From NCBI RefSeq assembly GCF_900103005.1, contig NZ_FMWL01000001.1, positions 62,001 through 126,000 on the forward strand: a DNA stretch of 64,000 nt, in the 5' to 3' direction. The position numbers were made by a program, and so were the translations under genes. This document shows positions 27,122 to 34,612 of this stretch, in pieces (position 1 is the stretch's first letter; the number at the start of each line of letters is the position of its first letter). This DNA comes from Acidaminobacter hydrogenoformans DSM 2784. GTDB taxonomy: Bacteria > Bacillota > Clostridia > Peptostreptococcales > Acidaminobacteraceae. The notes beneath the pieces are model-generated. The model saw nothing but the letters and a program-made list of their open reading frames with translations. It searched no databases and was not told the origin of the DNA.

Positions 27122-27198
27122 TGGTAGCGGTGGGCGGACTCGAACCACCGACCTTCCGGGTATGAACCGGACGCTCTAGCCAGCTAAGCTACACCGCC
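27122..27198 (-). tRNA. tRNA-Met (elongator, anticodon CAT)
   Basis: 77 bases including CCA. Acceptor GGCGGTG, D-arm AGCTTAGCTGGCTAGAGC, anticodon loop TTCATAC in the stem TCCGG/CCGGA, T-arm GGTGGTTCGAGTCC. The first acceptor pair is intact and the sequence differs from the initiator type. A tRNA-Ile2 with modified CAT cannot be fully excluded. In B. subtilis a tRNA-Met also follows the divIC-yabR pair. Confidence 0.9.
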
Positions 27199-27341
27199 AA
27201 GGTCAGGATAAGAAGTCATCTCCCTCAGACACATACATTATATTACACGATCCCCCGGATCCCGTCAAGCCGAAATTTGCCCGAAAAGCGCTCAAATTTC
27301 GCTCAAAACATGTACCAAATCCCAAACATTATCTGCCAAAA

Positions 27342-28265
27342 TCACAGCTTCAAATAGCCCTTCGATACCAGAAGACCCTCGAGATTATCATAGTCGCTGA
27401 CACTGTAGCCGTTCATGTCAAAGAACTTGAGTATTGTCTCCAGCACCAGCGCCCCTGCCACTATGATGTCCGCCCGCTTGGGCTGGAGTCCCGGCACTTG
27501 ACGGCGGTAATCAAGCGTCATTCCCGCCAATCTGAGAATCATGCGATCCAGCGCCTGGGCGCTCAGCTCAAAACCCTGAATCCGCTCGCGGTCGTAAGCT
27601 TCCATTTCGAGTTCAATCGCCCCCAGCGTCGTCGCAGTGCCGCCTATCCCAACCGCTGCTGCAGGCTGAAAATCTGCTGCGAAATATCGCCAAGGCTCAA
27701 GCTGTGCCAGCACGTCTGCACGAAGCGACTCCATCTCCTGAGCCGCAGGCGGGTCACTTTTCAGCCACCGCTCGGTCATGCGGACTGCGCCCATCGGCAA
27801 AGAGACTTTCTTGAAGATGCCTCCAGGATCCCCCAGAATGAGCTCTGCGCTGCCGCCGCCAATATCTATGACCAACACCCGCCCGGGACGCGCGAGGCCC
27901 GCCAGCACCCCCTGGAAGCCCAGAGCCGCTTCCTCGTCACCACTGACCACTTCCACTGTCACGCCCGTCTCACGTTCGACGCGCTTCGCAAACGCTTCAC
28001 CGTTGCCAGCTTCACGAACCGCGCTCGTCGCAAAAGCCCCCAGCAGCACATACCCGCCGTCAGCGGCCAGGTTCTTAAATTCTAAAATGGCTTCAATTGT
28101 CGCGTCCATTGTATCCTGACGGAGGACGCCGTCCTGATCCACACCCGCGCCAAGCCGGGTCATGCGCAGCAGCTTTTCCGCCCCGACCAACTTGCCGTCA
28201 TTCAACTCCGCCAGCAGCAGGCGGATGGAGTTGCTGCCCATATCGATTATTGAAACTTTGTCCAT
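27342..28265 (-). CDS. Ppx/GppA-family exopolyphosphatase/pppGpp phosphohydrolase
   Basis: Predicted 307 aa, the short single-domain form (no C-terminal HD-like domain). The actin/Hsp70-type ATPase fold motifs are visible: IIDMGSNSIRLLL at the N-terminus, FATSAVREAGNG, VIDIGGGSAELILG near residue 137, GIGGTATTLGAIEL near 210. It removes terminal phosphate from polyphosphate or pppGpp. Start ATG (28265) has GAGGTGAAGG upstream. It lies between yabR and the tRNA pair on the minus strand; whether it shares their transcript is unclear because a terminator follows yabR. Confidence 0.9.
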   Translation of the reverse strand: MDKVSIIDMGSNSIRLLLAELNDGKLVGAEKLLRMTRLGAGVDQDGVLRQDTMDATIEAILEFKNLAADGGYVLLGAFATSAVREAGNGEAFAKRVERETGVTVEVVSGDEEAALGFQGVLAGLARPGRVLVIDIGGGSAELILGDPGGIFKKVSLPMGAVRMTERWLKSDPPAAQEMESLRADVLAQLEPWRYFAADFQPAAAVGIGGTATTLGAIELEMEAYDRERIQGFELSAQALDRMILRLAGMTLDYRRQVPGLQPKRADIIVAGALVLETILKFFDMNGYSVSDYDNLEGLLVSKGYLKL

Positions 28266-28346
28266 ACCCTTCACCTCAGCTCACCTCACCTCATTTCATT
28301 TCACCATTACTGTAACAAACTATTCCAAGCGGTTACAACCGCTCAT

Positions 28347-28373
28347 AAAAAAAATCGCCGGCGCAAGCCGGCG
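28347..28373 (-). terminator. Rho-independent terminator after yabR
   Basis: On the minus strand CGCCGGC-TTGC-GCCGGCG is followed by ATTTTTTTTAT, 8 bp after the yabR stop codon. Confidence 0.93.
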
Positions 28374-28380
28374 AAAAGTC

Positions 28381-28983
28381 CTATTTTGTTTTCGTGCTGA
28401 AGCCATTGCCTCTGCGGCTTGACTTTGCGTTCTTTTTAATGCCTTTGAGCTTGTCATCCGAATCTTTAATGAAGCTCGAGAGCATATCTTCAAAGCCTCC
28501 GCCGCCGGAGCTGTTCCGGTCAGACCTGAAGCCCTGAGGCTTTGACGCGTGGTAAGGTGCCGGACTCGAAGGACGATTGCCCGGGCGCTGATCTCTGCCT
28601 GAGTCAGAGGATCTATTACCATAGCCCTGTGATCTCGGCGCGTTGCCTTGTGGTCTTGGCCCACTGCCTTGCGGTCGTGGCGAGCCACCTTGCGGTCTTC
28701 CCTGATAGCCTTGGCCTTGAGCGGCTGCCGGAGCGTTTTCCGATTTAGGCATAGCCTGGCGAATGGACAGGCTAACCTTGCCTTTATCATCAATATTGAT
28801 GATCTTAACCTTGACCGGTTGCGATTCCTTCAGGAAATCAGAAACATTCTTTACATAACTGTCAGCGATTTCTGAGATGTGACACAATCCTGTTTTTCCA
28901 TCCGGAAGCTGGATAAAAGCTCCAAAGCTGGTAATTCCGGTGACTACCCCATCAACGATATTTCCGATTTCAACAGCGGACAT
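28381..28983 (-). CDS. yabR: YabR-like S1-domain RNA-binding protein
   Basis: 200 aa. One S1 domain (residues 1-72: VDGVVTGITSFGAFIQLPDGKTGLCHISEIAD and later KVKIINIDDKGKVSLSIR). A Gly/Pro/Gln/Arg-rich disordered stretch (about 85-165) follows, and a conserved-looking tail FEDMLSSFIKDSDDKLKGI. S1 domains bind RNA; the family is general stress- or translation-linked and its exact role is not settled. It follows divIC as in Bacillus, but has its own consensus promoter and terminator, so it is a monocistronic gene. The RG-like repeats are likely to add non-specific RNA affinity. Confidence 0.9.
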   Translation of the reverse strand: MSAVEIGNIVDGVVTGITSFGAFIQLPDGKTGLCHISEIADSYVKNVSDFLKESQPVKVKIINIDDKGKVSLSIRQAMPKSENAPAAAQGQGYQGRPQGGSPRPQGSGPRPQGNAPRSQGYGNRSSDSGRDQRPGNRPSSPAPYHASKPQGFRSDRNSSGGGGFEDMLSSFIKDSDDKLKGIKKNAKSSRRGNGFSTKTK

Positions 28984-29022
28984 AGTAATTAATCATTCCT
29001 CCCAAACGTTTTGTTCATTCCA

Positions 29023-29051
29023 ATTATAGAGAAAGGTTGTCAGACTGTCAA
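29023..29051 (-). promoter_or_regulatory. Consensus sigma-A promoter of yabR
   Basis: On the minus strand TTGACA (29051-29046), a 17-base spacer and TATAAT (29028-29023): both hexamers match the housekeeping consensus exactly. The transcript would start about 30 bp before the yabR ATG. Confidence 0.88.
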
Positions 29052-29167
29052 CCTCAGCAACCGTGTATTTTTGTAAATTTTGTTCACGGCCAGTCTGATT
29101 TTATGTCAATCTCATTGGTATTGCTGTCTCTACTATCTAACTAAACTTATACAACGCATTATGTAAC

Positions 29168-29461
29168 TTATTCTTGAATAACATAGATAATTTCGTTTGG
29201 CATGACCATTTTAAGCTTGGACCTCGCGATCTTTTCAATGTTGTCGAGGCTTTGTGACGCTTTGAGGTCTTGCTCCAGCCTTTCCTTTTCTTCATTCAAC
29301 CGCTCAATTTCCTGGTTCAGTCGAACCTCTTCAACCCTGAGCTCTCTAAGCTTAATCTCCTGGTTGATGACGGTGACGACAAAGTAGGTCGAAAATGCAA
29401 TGATGAACAGGATGAGGAATTTATGCCTCAGCAGCGGATTCTTTTTTTTGACCGGCTTCAT
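29168..29461 (-). CDS. divIC: Septum formation initiator DivIC/FtsB family
   Basis: 97 aa single-pass membrane protein of the divisome: a positively charged N-terminus, one membrane helix (FLILFIIAFSTYFVVTVI, about 13-30), then a coiled coil (about 33-72) rich in Glu, Leu and Arg. It bridges the late division proteins with FtsL and DivIB. The order rqcP-divIC-yabR agrees with Bacillus; the small sporulation genes yabP and yabQ that lie between rqcP and divIC there are missing. Slightly shorter than B. subtilis DivIC. Confidence 0.88.
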   Translation of the reverse strand: MKPVKKKNPLLRHKFLILFIIAFSTYFVVTVINQEIKLRELRVEEVRLNQEIERLNEEKERLEQDLKASQSLDNIEKIARSKLKMVMPNEIIYVIQE

Positions 29462-29573
29462 AGGGCACCCTCCCTGGTACTTTCCAACTTAAGTGATCAA
29501 ATATTCTTATCCGCGGAAGAACCTTTAACCATCTGCAGGCCCACAGCATACGGTTCAGACAAATCCTCTCCGC

Positions 29574-29822
29574 TTATTGTTCCTCAAGAACGCGGTACAT
29601 CTCCCTGGCACTCTCTTTGGTCACATGCTCCGTCAACGCCAGAACTTCTACAGTGATGTAATTCTCACCAATCCTCAAAGTCACCGTGTCACCCACAGCG
29701 ACACTGGCGCTGGGCTTAACCTGCTTCCCATTTATTTCAATGCGGCTCTGTTCGCACGCATCCTTTGCCACAGTCCGCCGCTTGATCAGGCGGCTGTTTT
29801 TTAAAAACTTATCTATTCTCAT
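29574..29822 (-). CDS. rqcP: S4-domain RNA-binding protein RqcP (YabO)
   Basis: Predicted 82 aa, almost entirely one S4 domain (MRIDKFLKNSRLIKRRTVAKDACE, then VEVLALTEHVTKESAREMY). RqcP works with RqcH in ribosome quality control, helping C-terminal alanine tailing of stalled nascent chains on 50S subunits. Start chosen at the ATG of MRIDKF (29822) because the frame upstream to 29852 begins inside the terminator of the HU gene; GGAGG lies 13 bases before the chosen ATG, a rather long spacing. Neighbours and size support the call. Confidence 0.88.
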   Translation of the reverse strand: MRIDKFLKNSRLIKRRTVAKDACEQSRIEINGKQVKPSASVAVGDTVTLRIGENYITVEVLALTEHVTKESAREMYRVLEEQ

Positions 29823-29856
29823 CTTCTTTTTCGCGCCTCCACTCAGGCTCATAGTT

Positions 29857-29883
29857 AAAAAAAAAGCAGCTGGTCAGCTGCTT
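29857..29883 (-). terminator. Rho-independent terminator after the HU gene
   Basis: AAGCAGCTG and CAGCTGCTT form a 9-bp stem with a 2-base loop followed on the minus strand by a run of T. It lies 14 bp after the HU stop codon and just before rqcP, so readthrough or a promoter between them must supply rqcP. Confidence 0.9.
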
Positions 29884-29896
29884 CTTTTTACGGTGA

Positions 29897-30175
29897 CTAC
29901 AGATTGACTAATTCTTTAAGCGCCTTACCAGCTTTAAATACAGGTGCTTTCGATGCAGGAATCGCGATGACTTCCTCTGGATTTCTTGGGTTTCTGCCTT
30001 TTCTCTCTTTACGCTCCCTAACGTCAAACGTGCCAAAACCGACGAGCTGTACCTTGTCGTCTTTTGCAAGCGCTTCCTCGACGCTCTTCATGAATGCGTT
30101 TAAAGCAGCCTCAGCGTCTTTTTTAGTCAAACCGGACTTTTCTGCAATGCTTGTTACCAATTCAGCCTTGTTCAC
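29897..30175 (-). CDS. hup: HU-family DNA-binding protein
   Basis: 92 aa, the typical size of HU. MNKAELVTSIAEKSGLTKKDAEAAL forms the helical dimer part; GFGTFDVRERKERKGRNPRNPEEVIAIPA forms the beta arms that bend DNA (the RNPRNPE tip with the intercalating proline). It organises the nucleoid. In several clostridia an hup gene sits at this place between mazG and the S4-domain gene. RBS GGAGGG precedes the start. Confidence 0.97.
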   Translation of the reverse strand: MNKAELVTSIAEKSGLTKKDAEAALNAFMKSVEEALAKDDKVQLVGFGTFDVRERKERKGRNPRNPEEVIAIPASKAPVFKAGKALKELVNL

Positions 30176-30273
30176 TAAAAACCCTCCTCATCTAAGTATT
30201 TCGGCTCGTTATAAGCTATCTCTATCTTATCCTGTAAGTACCTGTCATTTCAAGACATTTTTTAGGATTTTGC

Positions 30274-31752
30274 CTACAAATCGTTGATTTTTGCACGATT
30301 CCAGAGGTTATCCATCTCTTCTAAGGATAAATTTTCCAATCCGCGGTCTTTTGCGGGCTCACTTTCCTCAATCGCTTGGAAACGCCGGATAAATTTCTCC
30401 GTGGTCTTATTAAGTGCCATTTCCGGATTGACCTTCAAAAAACGGCTGACATTGATCACCGCGAATAACAAATCCCCCAGCTCACCGGAAATTTTTTCCT
30501 CGTTACGTACTTCGGCCCGCATTTCTTCCAGCAGCTCGTCGATTTCCTCGTGAATCTTTTCGAAAGCACCCTCGACGTCTGGCCAGTCGAAGCCAACGCC
30601 CGCCGCCTTTTTCTGTGCCTTGTAAGCCCTTAATGTGGATGGCAGAGCCATCGGCAGCTGTTTCATGGCTTCTGTCACGGACTCAATGGCCTTCTCCTCG
30701 CGCTTGATCTGCTCCCAGTTCGCGACGACTTCGTCAGCGTCCTCGACAGAAAGCGCCCCAAAAACATGTGGGTGCCGATGGATGAGCTTCCTGCAAATAC
30801 CCGATATGACATCTGTGACGTCAAAATACCCATTCTCAGCCGCAATCTCACTATGGAAGACCACCTGCAGCAAGACGTCCCCAAGCTCCTCTTCCAGCGC
30901 CGGCAGATCGTCATTGTCTATGGTGTCCACTACCTCGTAGGCTTCTTCAATCAGGTACTGACGCAGGGACTGGTGGGTCTGCTTGCGGTCCCAGGGACAC
31001 CCATTCACGTCTCTCAGCTTTTTCATGATCTCCACCAGTTCGCTGAACCTGTAGCGGTGGTCGTGCCTCACGTCGATTCTCGGAATCCACAGCGATGTCA
31101 GGTGGTCAAGATCCCCAAGGTGCGCCGGCCAGTCCAGCTGGTACAGTGGAATCCGCTTGACGCGCTCCTCTCCTGGAATTCCAGCAGCCCGGACAATGAG
31201 AATTTCATGGTCATCCGGATAAAAAGACATGAGCCGCAGCTTGACCATGGAGGCGATTGCCTGGTCGTAAACCTGCAGGATCAGCTGGTCCATAGTCTGC
31301 ACAATTTCAGTGCTTTCAATCTTAAAGGCATCCAGAATCGAAAGGCCCGCAACCGGATCGATCTTTAAGGTGTGAATCATGGCGTCAAGAAAGCTCGTCC
31401 CATGAACGAAATCCAAATCTATACCCCGGGACGGCGCCAGCTCGATCAGCCGCTCCACGGTATTCTCCGCCACAAAGGGGCTCCCTGGCACCGCGTAAAC
31501 AACATCCTCTTTTTGGGCGCGCTTCAGTAGATCTTCCGCAATCGCTTCGTAGACCTCGTCGAAGGTTTCGTGCTGTTCGTAGAAACCGTCATAGGACTCA
31601 AACCGGCAGCCCAAGTCTTCCAGCGGCTTAACCACAGGATGGCGGGCGGTTCTGAGTAAAACCACTGGCGACGCCTTCAGGGTCTCAAGGCTTTTGATCG
31701 TCATAAAGTCAAGCGTGCCGGGGCCCATCCCCACCACAGTAATTTTGCCCAT
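30274..31752 (-). CDS. mazG: YabN-type fusion of tetrapyrrole-methylase-like domain and MazG pyrophosphohydrolase
   Basis: Predicted 492 aa. Residues 1 to about 220 resemble SAM-dependent tetrapyrrole methylases (VVGMGPGTLDFMT, YAVPGSPFVAENT), a domain of unknown use here. From about 235 on is MazG: LRDVNGCPWDRKQTHQSLRQY, EEAYEVVDTIDNDDLPALEEELGD with the metal-binding EExxE/ExxD residues, and a second similar helix pair. It hydrolyses nucleoside triphosphates to monophosphate and pyrophosphate, cleaning abnormal nucleotides. ATG with AAGGAGG upstream (31752); 13 bp after the yabM-like gene, so cotranscribed. Confidence 0.92.
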   Translation of the reverse strand: MGKITVVGMGPGTLDFMTIKSLETLKASPVVLLRTARHPVVKPLEDLGCRFESYDGFYEQHETFDEVYEAIAEDLLKRAQKEDVVYAVPGSPFVAENTVERLIELAPSRGIDLDFVHGTSFLDAMIHTLKIDPVAGLSILDAFKIESTEIVQTMDQLILQVYDQAIASMVKLRLMSFYPDDHEILIVRAAGIPGEERVKRIPLYQLDWPAHLGDLDHLTSLWIPRIDVRHDHRYRFSELVEIMKKLRDVNGCPWDRKQTHQSLRQYLIEEAYEVVDTIDNDDLPALEEELGDVLLQVVFHSEIAAENGYFDVTDVISGICRKLIHRHPHVFGALSVEDADEVVANWEQIKREEKAIESVTEAMKQLPMALPSTLRAYKAQKKAAGVGFDWPDVEGAFEKIHEEIDELLEEMRAEVRNEEKISGELGDLLFAVINVSRFLKVNPEMALNKTTEKFIRRFQAIEESEPAKDRGLENLSLEEMDNLWNRAKINDL

Positions 31753-31765
31753 GTTCAGGACCTCC

Positions 31766-33391
31766 TTATTTTCGGAGGCGCAGCTTTGCGCCCAGCTTTT
31801 TGAGCTTTGCCCCACCAGGCATCATATCCATGTCTTCATCCGTGATTGTCTCCGTCACAAAGAGCATAATCAGGTAGACAAAGCCGCCCAGCATGATAGC
31901 GGAGACAGTGGCGAGACGTCCCGGGATCAATGCAGACAACAGCGCATGGGAGGCCACGACCACAAGGCCCATGACCACAGTATCGATGACCGGCCGGGTG
32001 AAGACCTTTGAAATGTTGAGATTGATCTCTTCACGGGTCATGATATAGACGACGTTGAGTACCGCTGCAACACCAAAGGCCGTTACGGTGGCAATGGCAG
32101 CACCCAGTACATTGAGAGACGGAATGCTGACGAGGTAATAGTTCAGGACCAGCTTGAAGACGGCACCGGCCATGAGGAAGATCGCCGGTAAAATGGGCTT
32201 CCCAAAGCCTTGAATGATGCCAGTCGTAATCTGATAAAGCGACAAAAATATGATGCCCCAGCCGTAAACAGCCAGTATTTTGCCCGTCGTCACCCAGACG
32301 TCCGGCTGATTGAAATAGAGGAGTCTTATTATGGGTTCAGCGAGAAGGGAAATGCCCGCCGCAGCCGGCAGACCAATAATCATGGCCAGGCGCATCCCGG
32401 TCTCCACGTTGTGAGTCAGGCCCTTGAAGTCCATGCGGGTTCTGAGATTCGCTATGGCCGGCACAATGCTGATCTGCACCGCAGCCGTGATGACCTGTGG
32501 CAAATTGACAATAGACTGGGCAAAGCCGGACAGCTGGCCGTACAGCGACTCCGCCTCCGCACCGCTGAAGCCTATTTCCTTGAGTCTTACAATGACAATG
32601 GAGGCGTCGAACAAACTCATTATGGGCATGACAGACGCGCCTATGGTGATTGGGATCGCGATCATAAGGATCTCACCAAGGACTTTCCAGAAAGGCTCGT
32701 GGACATCATCCCCCTGCTGGAAGTCAATGCCGCTGGTTTTGACAAACTTCCTGTACATGTAATATACGGTTATAAAACCAATGACAGCACCTGTTGTCGC
32801 TCCAAAGGTCGCGCCCGCCGCGGCATATTCAAAGCCGGACTGGAGAAAGACAATAGCCAGGCCAAGGCCGCCTACTACCCGGAAGAGCTGCTCAACGACC
32901 TGTGATATCGCGAAAGGCTCCATCATCTGGCGACCCTGGAAATAGCCCCTGTACACAGCCATCACTGAAACAAAGAACAGCGCGGGCGCCAGGGCTTTCA
33001 TAGACATCAGCGAGCCATAGTTTTCGTTGGCCTCCGTGATCCACGGCGCAAAGACGAACAGCAGCAAGGCAGTGCCCGCGCCAATGACGAGCATCAATAC
33101 ATTTGAAACTTTCACAATTCTCATGGCGCCTCGCTCGTTGCCTTTCGCAAGGCGCTCCGAGACAATTTTGGCTATAGCTGTGGGGATGCCGGCGGTCGAA
33201 GCCGTCAGCAGCATAATATAATAGGCATAGGCCCCCTGATAGTAGCTCATGCCTTTGTCGCCAATGATATTGCCGAGCGGAATCCTGAAAAAGGCGCCCA
33301 GCACTTTCACCAGAATCGCCGCTGCGCCAAGGATTGCGGCGCCGCGTATAAAAGTAGACGAACTGTTTTTATTTTTGTCGGGCGTAGCCAT
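31766..33391 (-). CDS. YabM/SpoVB-type MOP-superfamily lipid flippase
   Basis: Predicted 541 aa with about 14 membrane helices. The start FIRGAAILGAAAILVKVLGAFFRIPLGNIIG is typical of the SpoVB/YabM/YtgP group, which flips lipid-linked wall or polysaccharide precursors. The gene lies directly before mazG, as yabM does in B. subtilis. Whether it serves peptidoglycan, spore cortex or another polymer cannot be told. ATG (33391) has GGAGGG upstream; an earlier in-frame start to 33430 would run into the preceding terminator. Confidence 0.88.
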   Translation of the reverse strand: MATPDKNKNSSSTFIRGAAILGAAAILVKVLGAFFRIPLGNIIGDKGMSYYQGAYAYYIMLLTASTAGIPTAIAKIVSERLAKGNERGAMRIVKVSNVLMLVIGAGTALLLFVFAPWITEANENYGSLMSMKALAPALFFVSVMAVYRGYFQGRQMMEPFAISQVVEQLFRVVGGLGLAIVFLQSGFEYAAAGATFGATTGAVIGFITVYYMYRKFVKTSGIDFQQGDDVHEPFWKVLGEILMIAIPITIGASVMPIMSLFDASIVIVRLKEIGFSGAEAESLYGQLSGFAQSIVNLPQVITAAVQISIVPAIANLRTRMDFKGLTHNVETGMRLAMIIGLPAAAGISLLAEPIIRLLYFNQPDVWVTTGKILAVYGWGIIFLSLYQITTGIIQGFGKPILPAIFLMAGAVFKLVLNYYLVSIPSLNVLGAAIATVTAFGVAAVLNVVYIMTREEINLNISKVFTRPVIDTVVMGLVVVASHALLSALIPGRLATVSAIMLGGFVYLIMLFVTETITDEDMDMMPGGAKLKKLGAKLRLRK

Positions 33392-33431
33392 TCTGATCCC
33401 TCCGTGGGTCTTTAGTGTCAATAATATCACG

Positions 33432-33457
33432 AAAAAGGGATTGAAATAATCAATCCC
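33432..33457 (-). terminator. Terminator after the prsA-like gene
   Basis: On the minus strand GGGATTGA and TCAATCCC pair around a 5-base loop, followed by TTTTTCG. It lies 116 bp after the foldase gene stop and just before the yabM-like gene. Confidence 0.65.
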
Positions 33458-33572
33458 CCGGGTTTGTCACTTCAAGTCTGCAGGCGTTTGTGCTGTACTT
33501 CTGAGACCCAATTTCTAAGATTATACATCTGAGACTGCACTAAACAGCCTATACTTACAAACTCGTCAAATC

Positions 33573-34562
33573 CTAATCTTGCTTAACACGCTCAGGATAA
33601 GTATCTACTGTGGCTTCCGCTCTGAGCGCCTCGACCTTTGCCGTGTAAGCTTCCTGCGCGACGTTGCTCATGAGCGCGGACTTCTGAATCTCAATTTCCT
33701 GCTCAGAAGCGCCGTTCGCCGCCATAGTATCCAGGGTCTGAACGTCGTGGATTTTGATGATGTGATAGCCAAACTGAGACTGAATGACTTCGCTGACCTC
33801 TCCGGCTTTGAGGGCAAATGCCGCTGTTTCAAATTCCTCTACCATAGTGCCCCTTCCAAAAAGACCAAGGGCGCCGCCGGCCCCGGCCGAACCTGTATCG
33901 ATGGAATACTGCTTAGCCAGCTCCGCGAAGTCTTCACCTGCTGCAATTTTCCCTTTGAGCTCTTCAGCGAGCTCAGCTTCTGCAACCAGGATGTGACTTG
34001 CGTCTACCTGTATTGGGAACGTGGCATAAAGGCTTTCAAGATTGGTGGTATCACTTTCGACCTCGGAATAAACTATTCTTTCAAATTCCTCAGAATAGAG
34101 CTTTGAGATTATCTGATCTTTGATATAGGCTTCATCAATGCCATTCGCCTCATAGAACGCTGTCAAGTCCGCGTCCTCCGCAGCCGTTTCAACGAAAGCC
34201 GCATAGGCCTCTTCCACCTCTTCGTCGCTGAGCTCGAATTCCGTCTTCGCCACATGGTCCGTAATCAGCTTCTCAATGACCATAGCCTCGAGGATCCGCT
34301 CCCGGATCATCTCCTTGACGGTCTGCCCCTGAATTTCCTGAGTCCAGATGTCTTCACCATAAAGCTCGTTGTAGCTGCGCTCCACCATGGCAAAAGCCTT
34401 ATTGAAAGTTTCTATGTCGAGGACCTCGCCATTGACCATGGCAACCGCGTTTTCCGGGACAACCGCCCCTGTGCTGTCCTTCTTCTGGCATCCGCTCAGC
34501 GAAAACGCCAATACTAATATCAGAGCCAGGATCAGGCTCAATGATCGCTTCTTAGTTTTCAA
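33573..34562 (-). CDS. PrsA/SurA-like lipoprotein peptidyl-prolyl isomerase
   Basis: 329 aa foldase on the outer side of the membrane. The signal peptide ends in a lipobox LSGC (Cys 25), so it is lipid-anchored. A SurA-N-like helical region (about 35-165) precedes a parvulin (PPIC) domain: DASHILVAEAELAEELK, FAELAKQYSIDTGSAGAGGALGLFGRGTM, FGYHIIKI. It helps fold secreted proteins. Start is a TTG with GGGAG about 10 bases upstream, the only position that leaves a full signal peptide. It takes the place where spoVT is found in Bacillus, after mfd. Confidence 0.9.
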   Translation of the reverse strand: MKTKKRSLSLILALILVLAFSLSGCQKKDSTGAVVPENAVAMVNGEVLDIETFNKAFAMVERSYNELYGEDIWTQEIQGQTVKEMIRERILEAMVIEKLITDHVAKTEFELSDEEVEEAYAAFVETAAEDADLTAFYEANGIDEAYIKDQIISKLYSEEFERIVYSEVESDTTNLESLYATFPIQVDASHILVAEAELAEELKGKIAAGEDFAELAKQYSIDTGSAGAGGALGLFGRGTMVEEFETAAFALKAGEVSEVIQSQFGYHIIKIHDVQTLDTMAANGASEQEIEIQKSALMSNVAQEAYTAKVEALRAEATVDTYPERVKQD

Positions 34563-34612
34563 AATTTACACGCTCCCTCATTATGTTGACTCAAACCCGA
34601 TTATACAACAAA

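Noticed and set aside
27018-27198. Direct repeat of a tRNA end as an attachment site
   Set aside because: No second copy of the tRNA-Thr 3' end was seen elsewhere in the window; only the two tRNA genes share the common T-arm sequence.
27498-28085. 195-codon plus-strand frame opposite the Ppx/GppA gene
   Set aside because: A shadow of a G+C-rich gene: low-complexity, His/Arg-rich, no start signal, and the minus-strand frame has full family motifs.
32210-32905. 231-codon plus-strand frame opposite the YabM-type flippase
   Set aside because: Shadow frame without start signal; the minus-strand membrane protein is certain.
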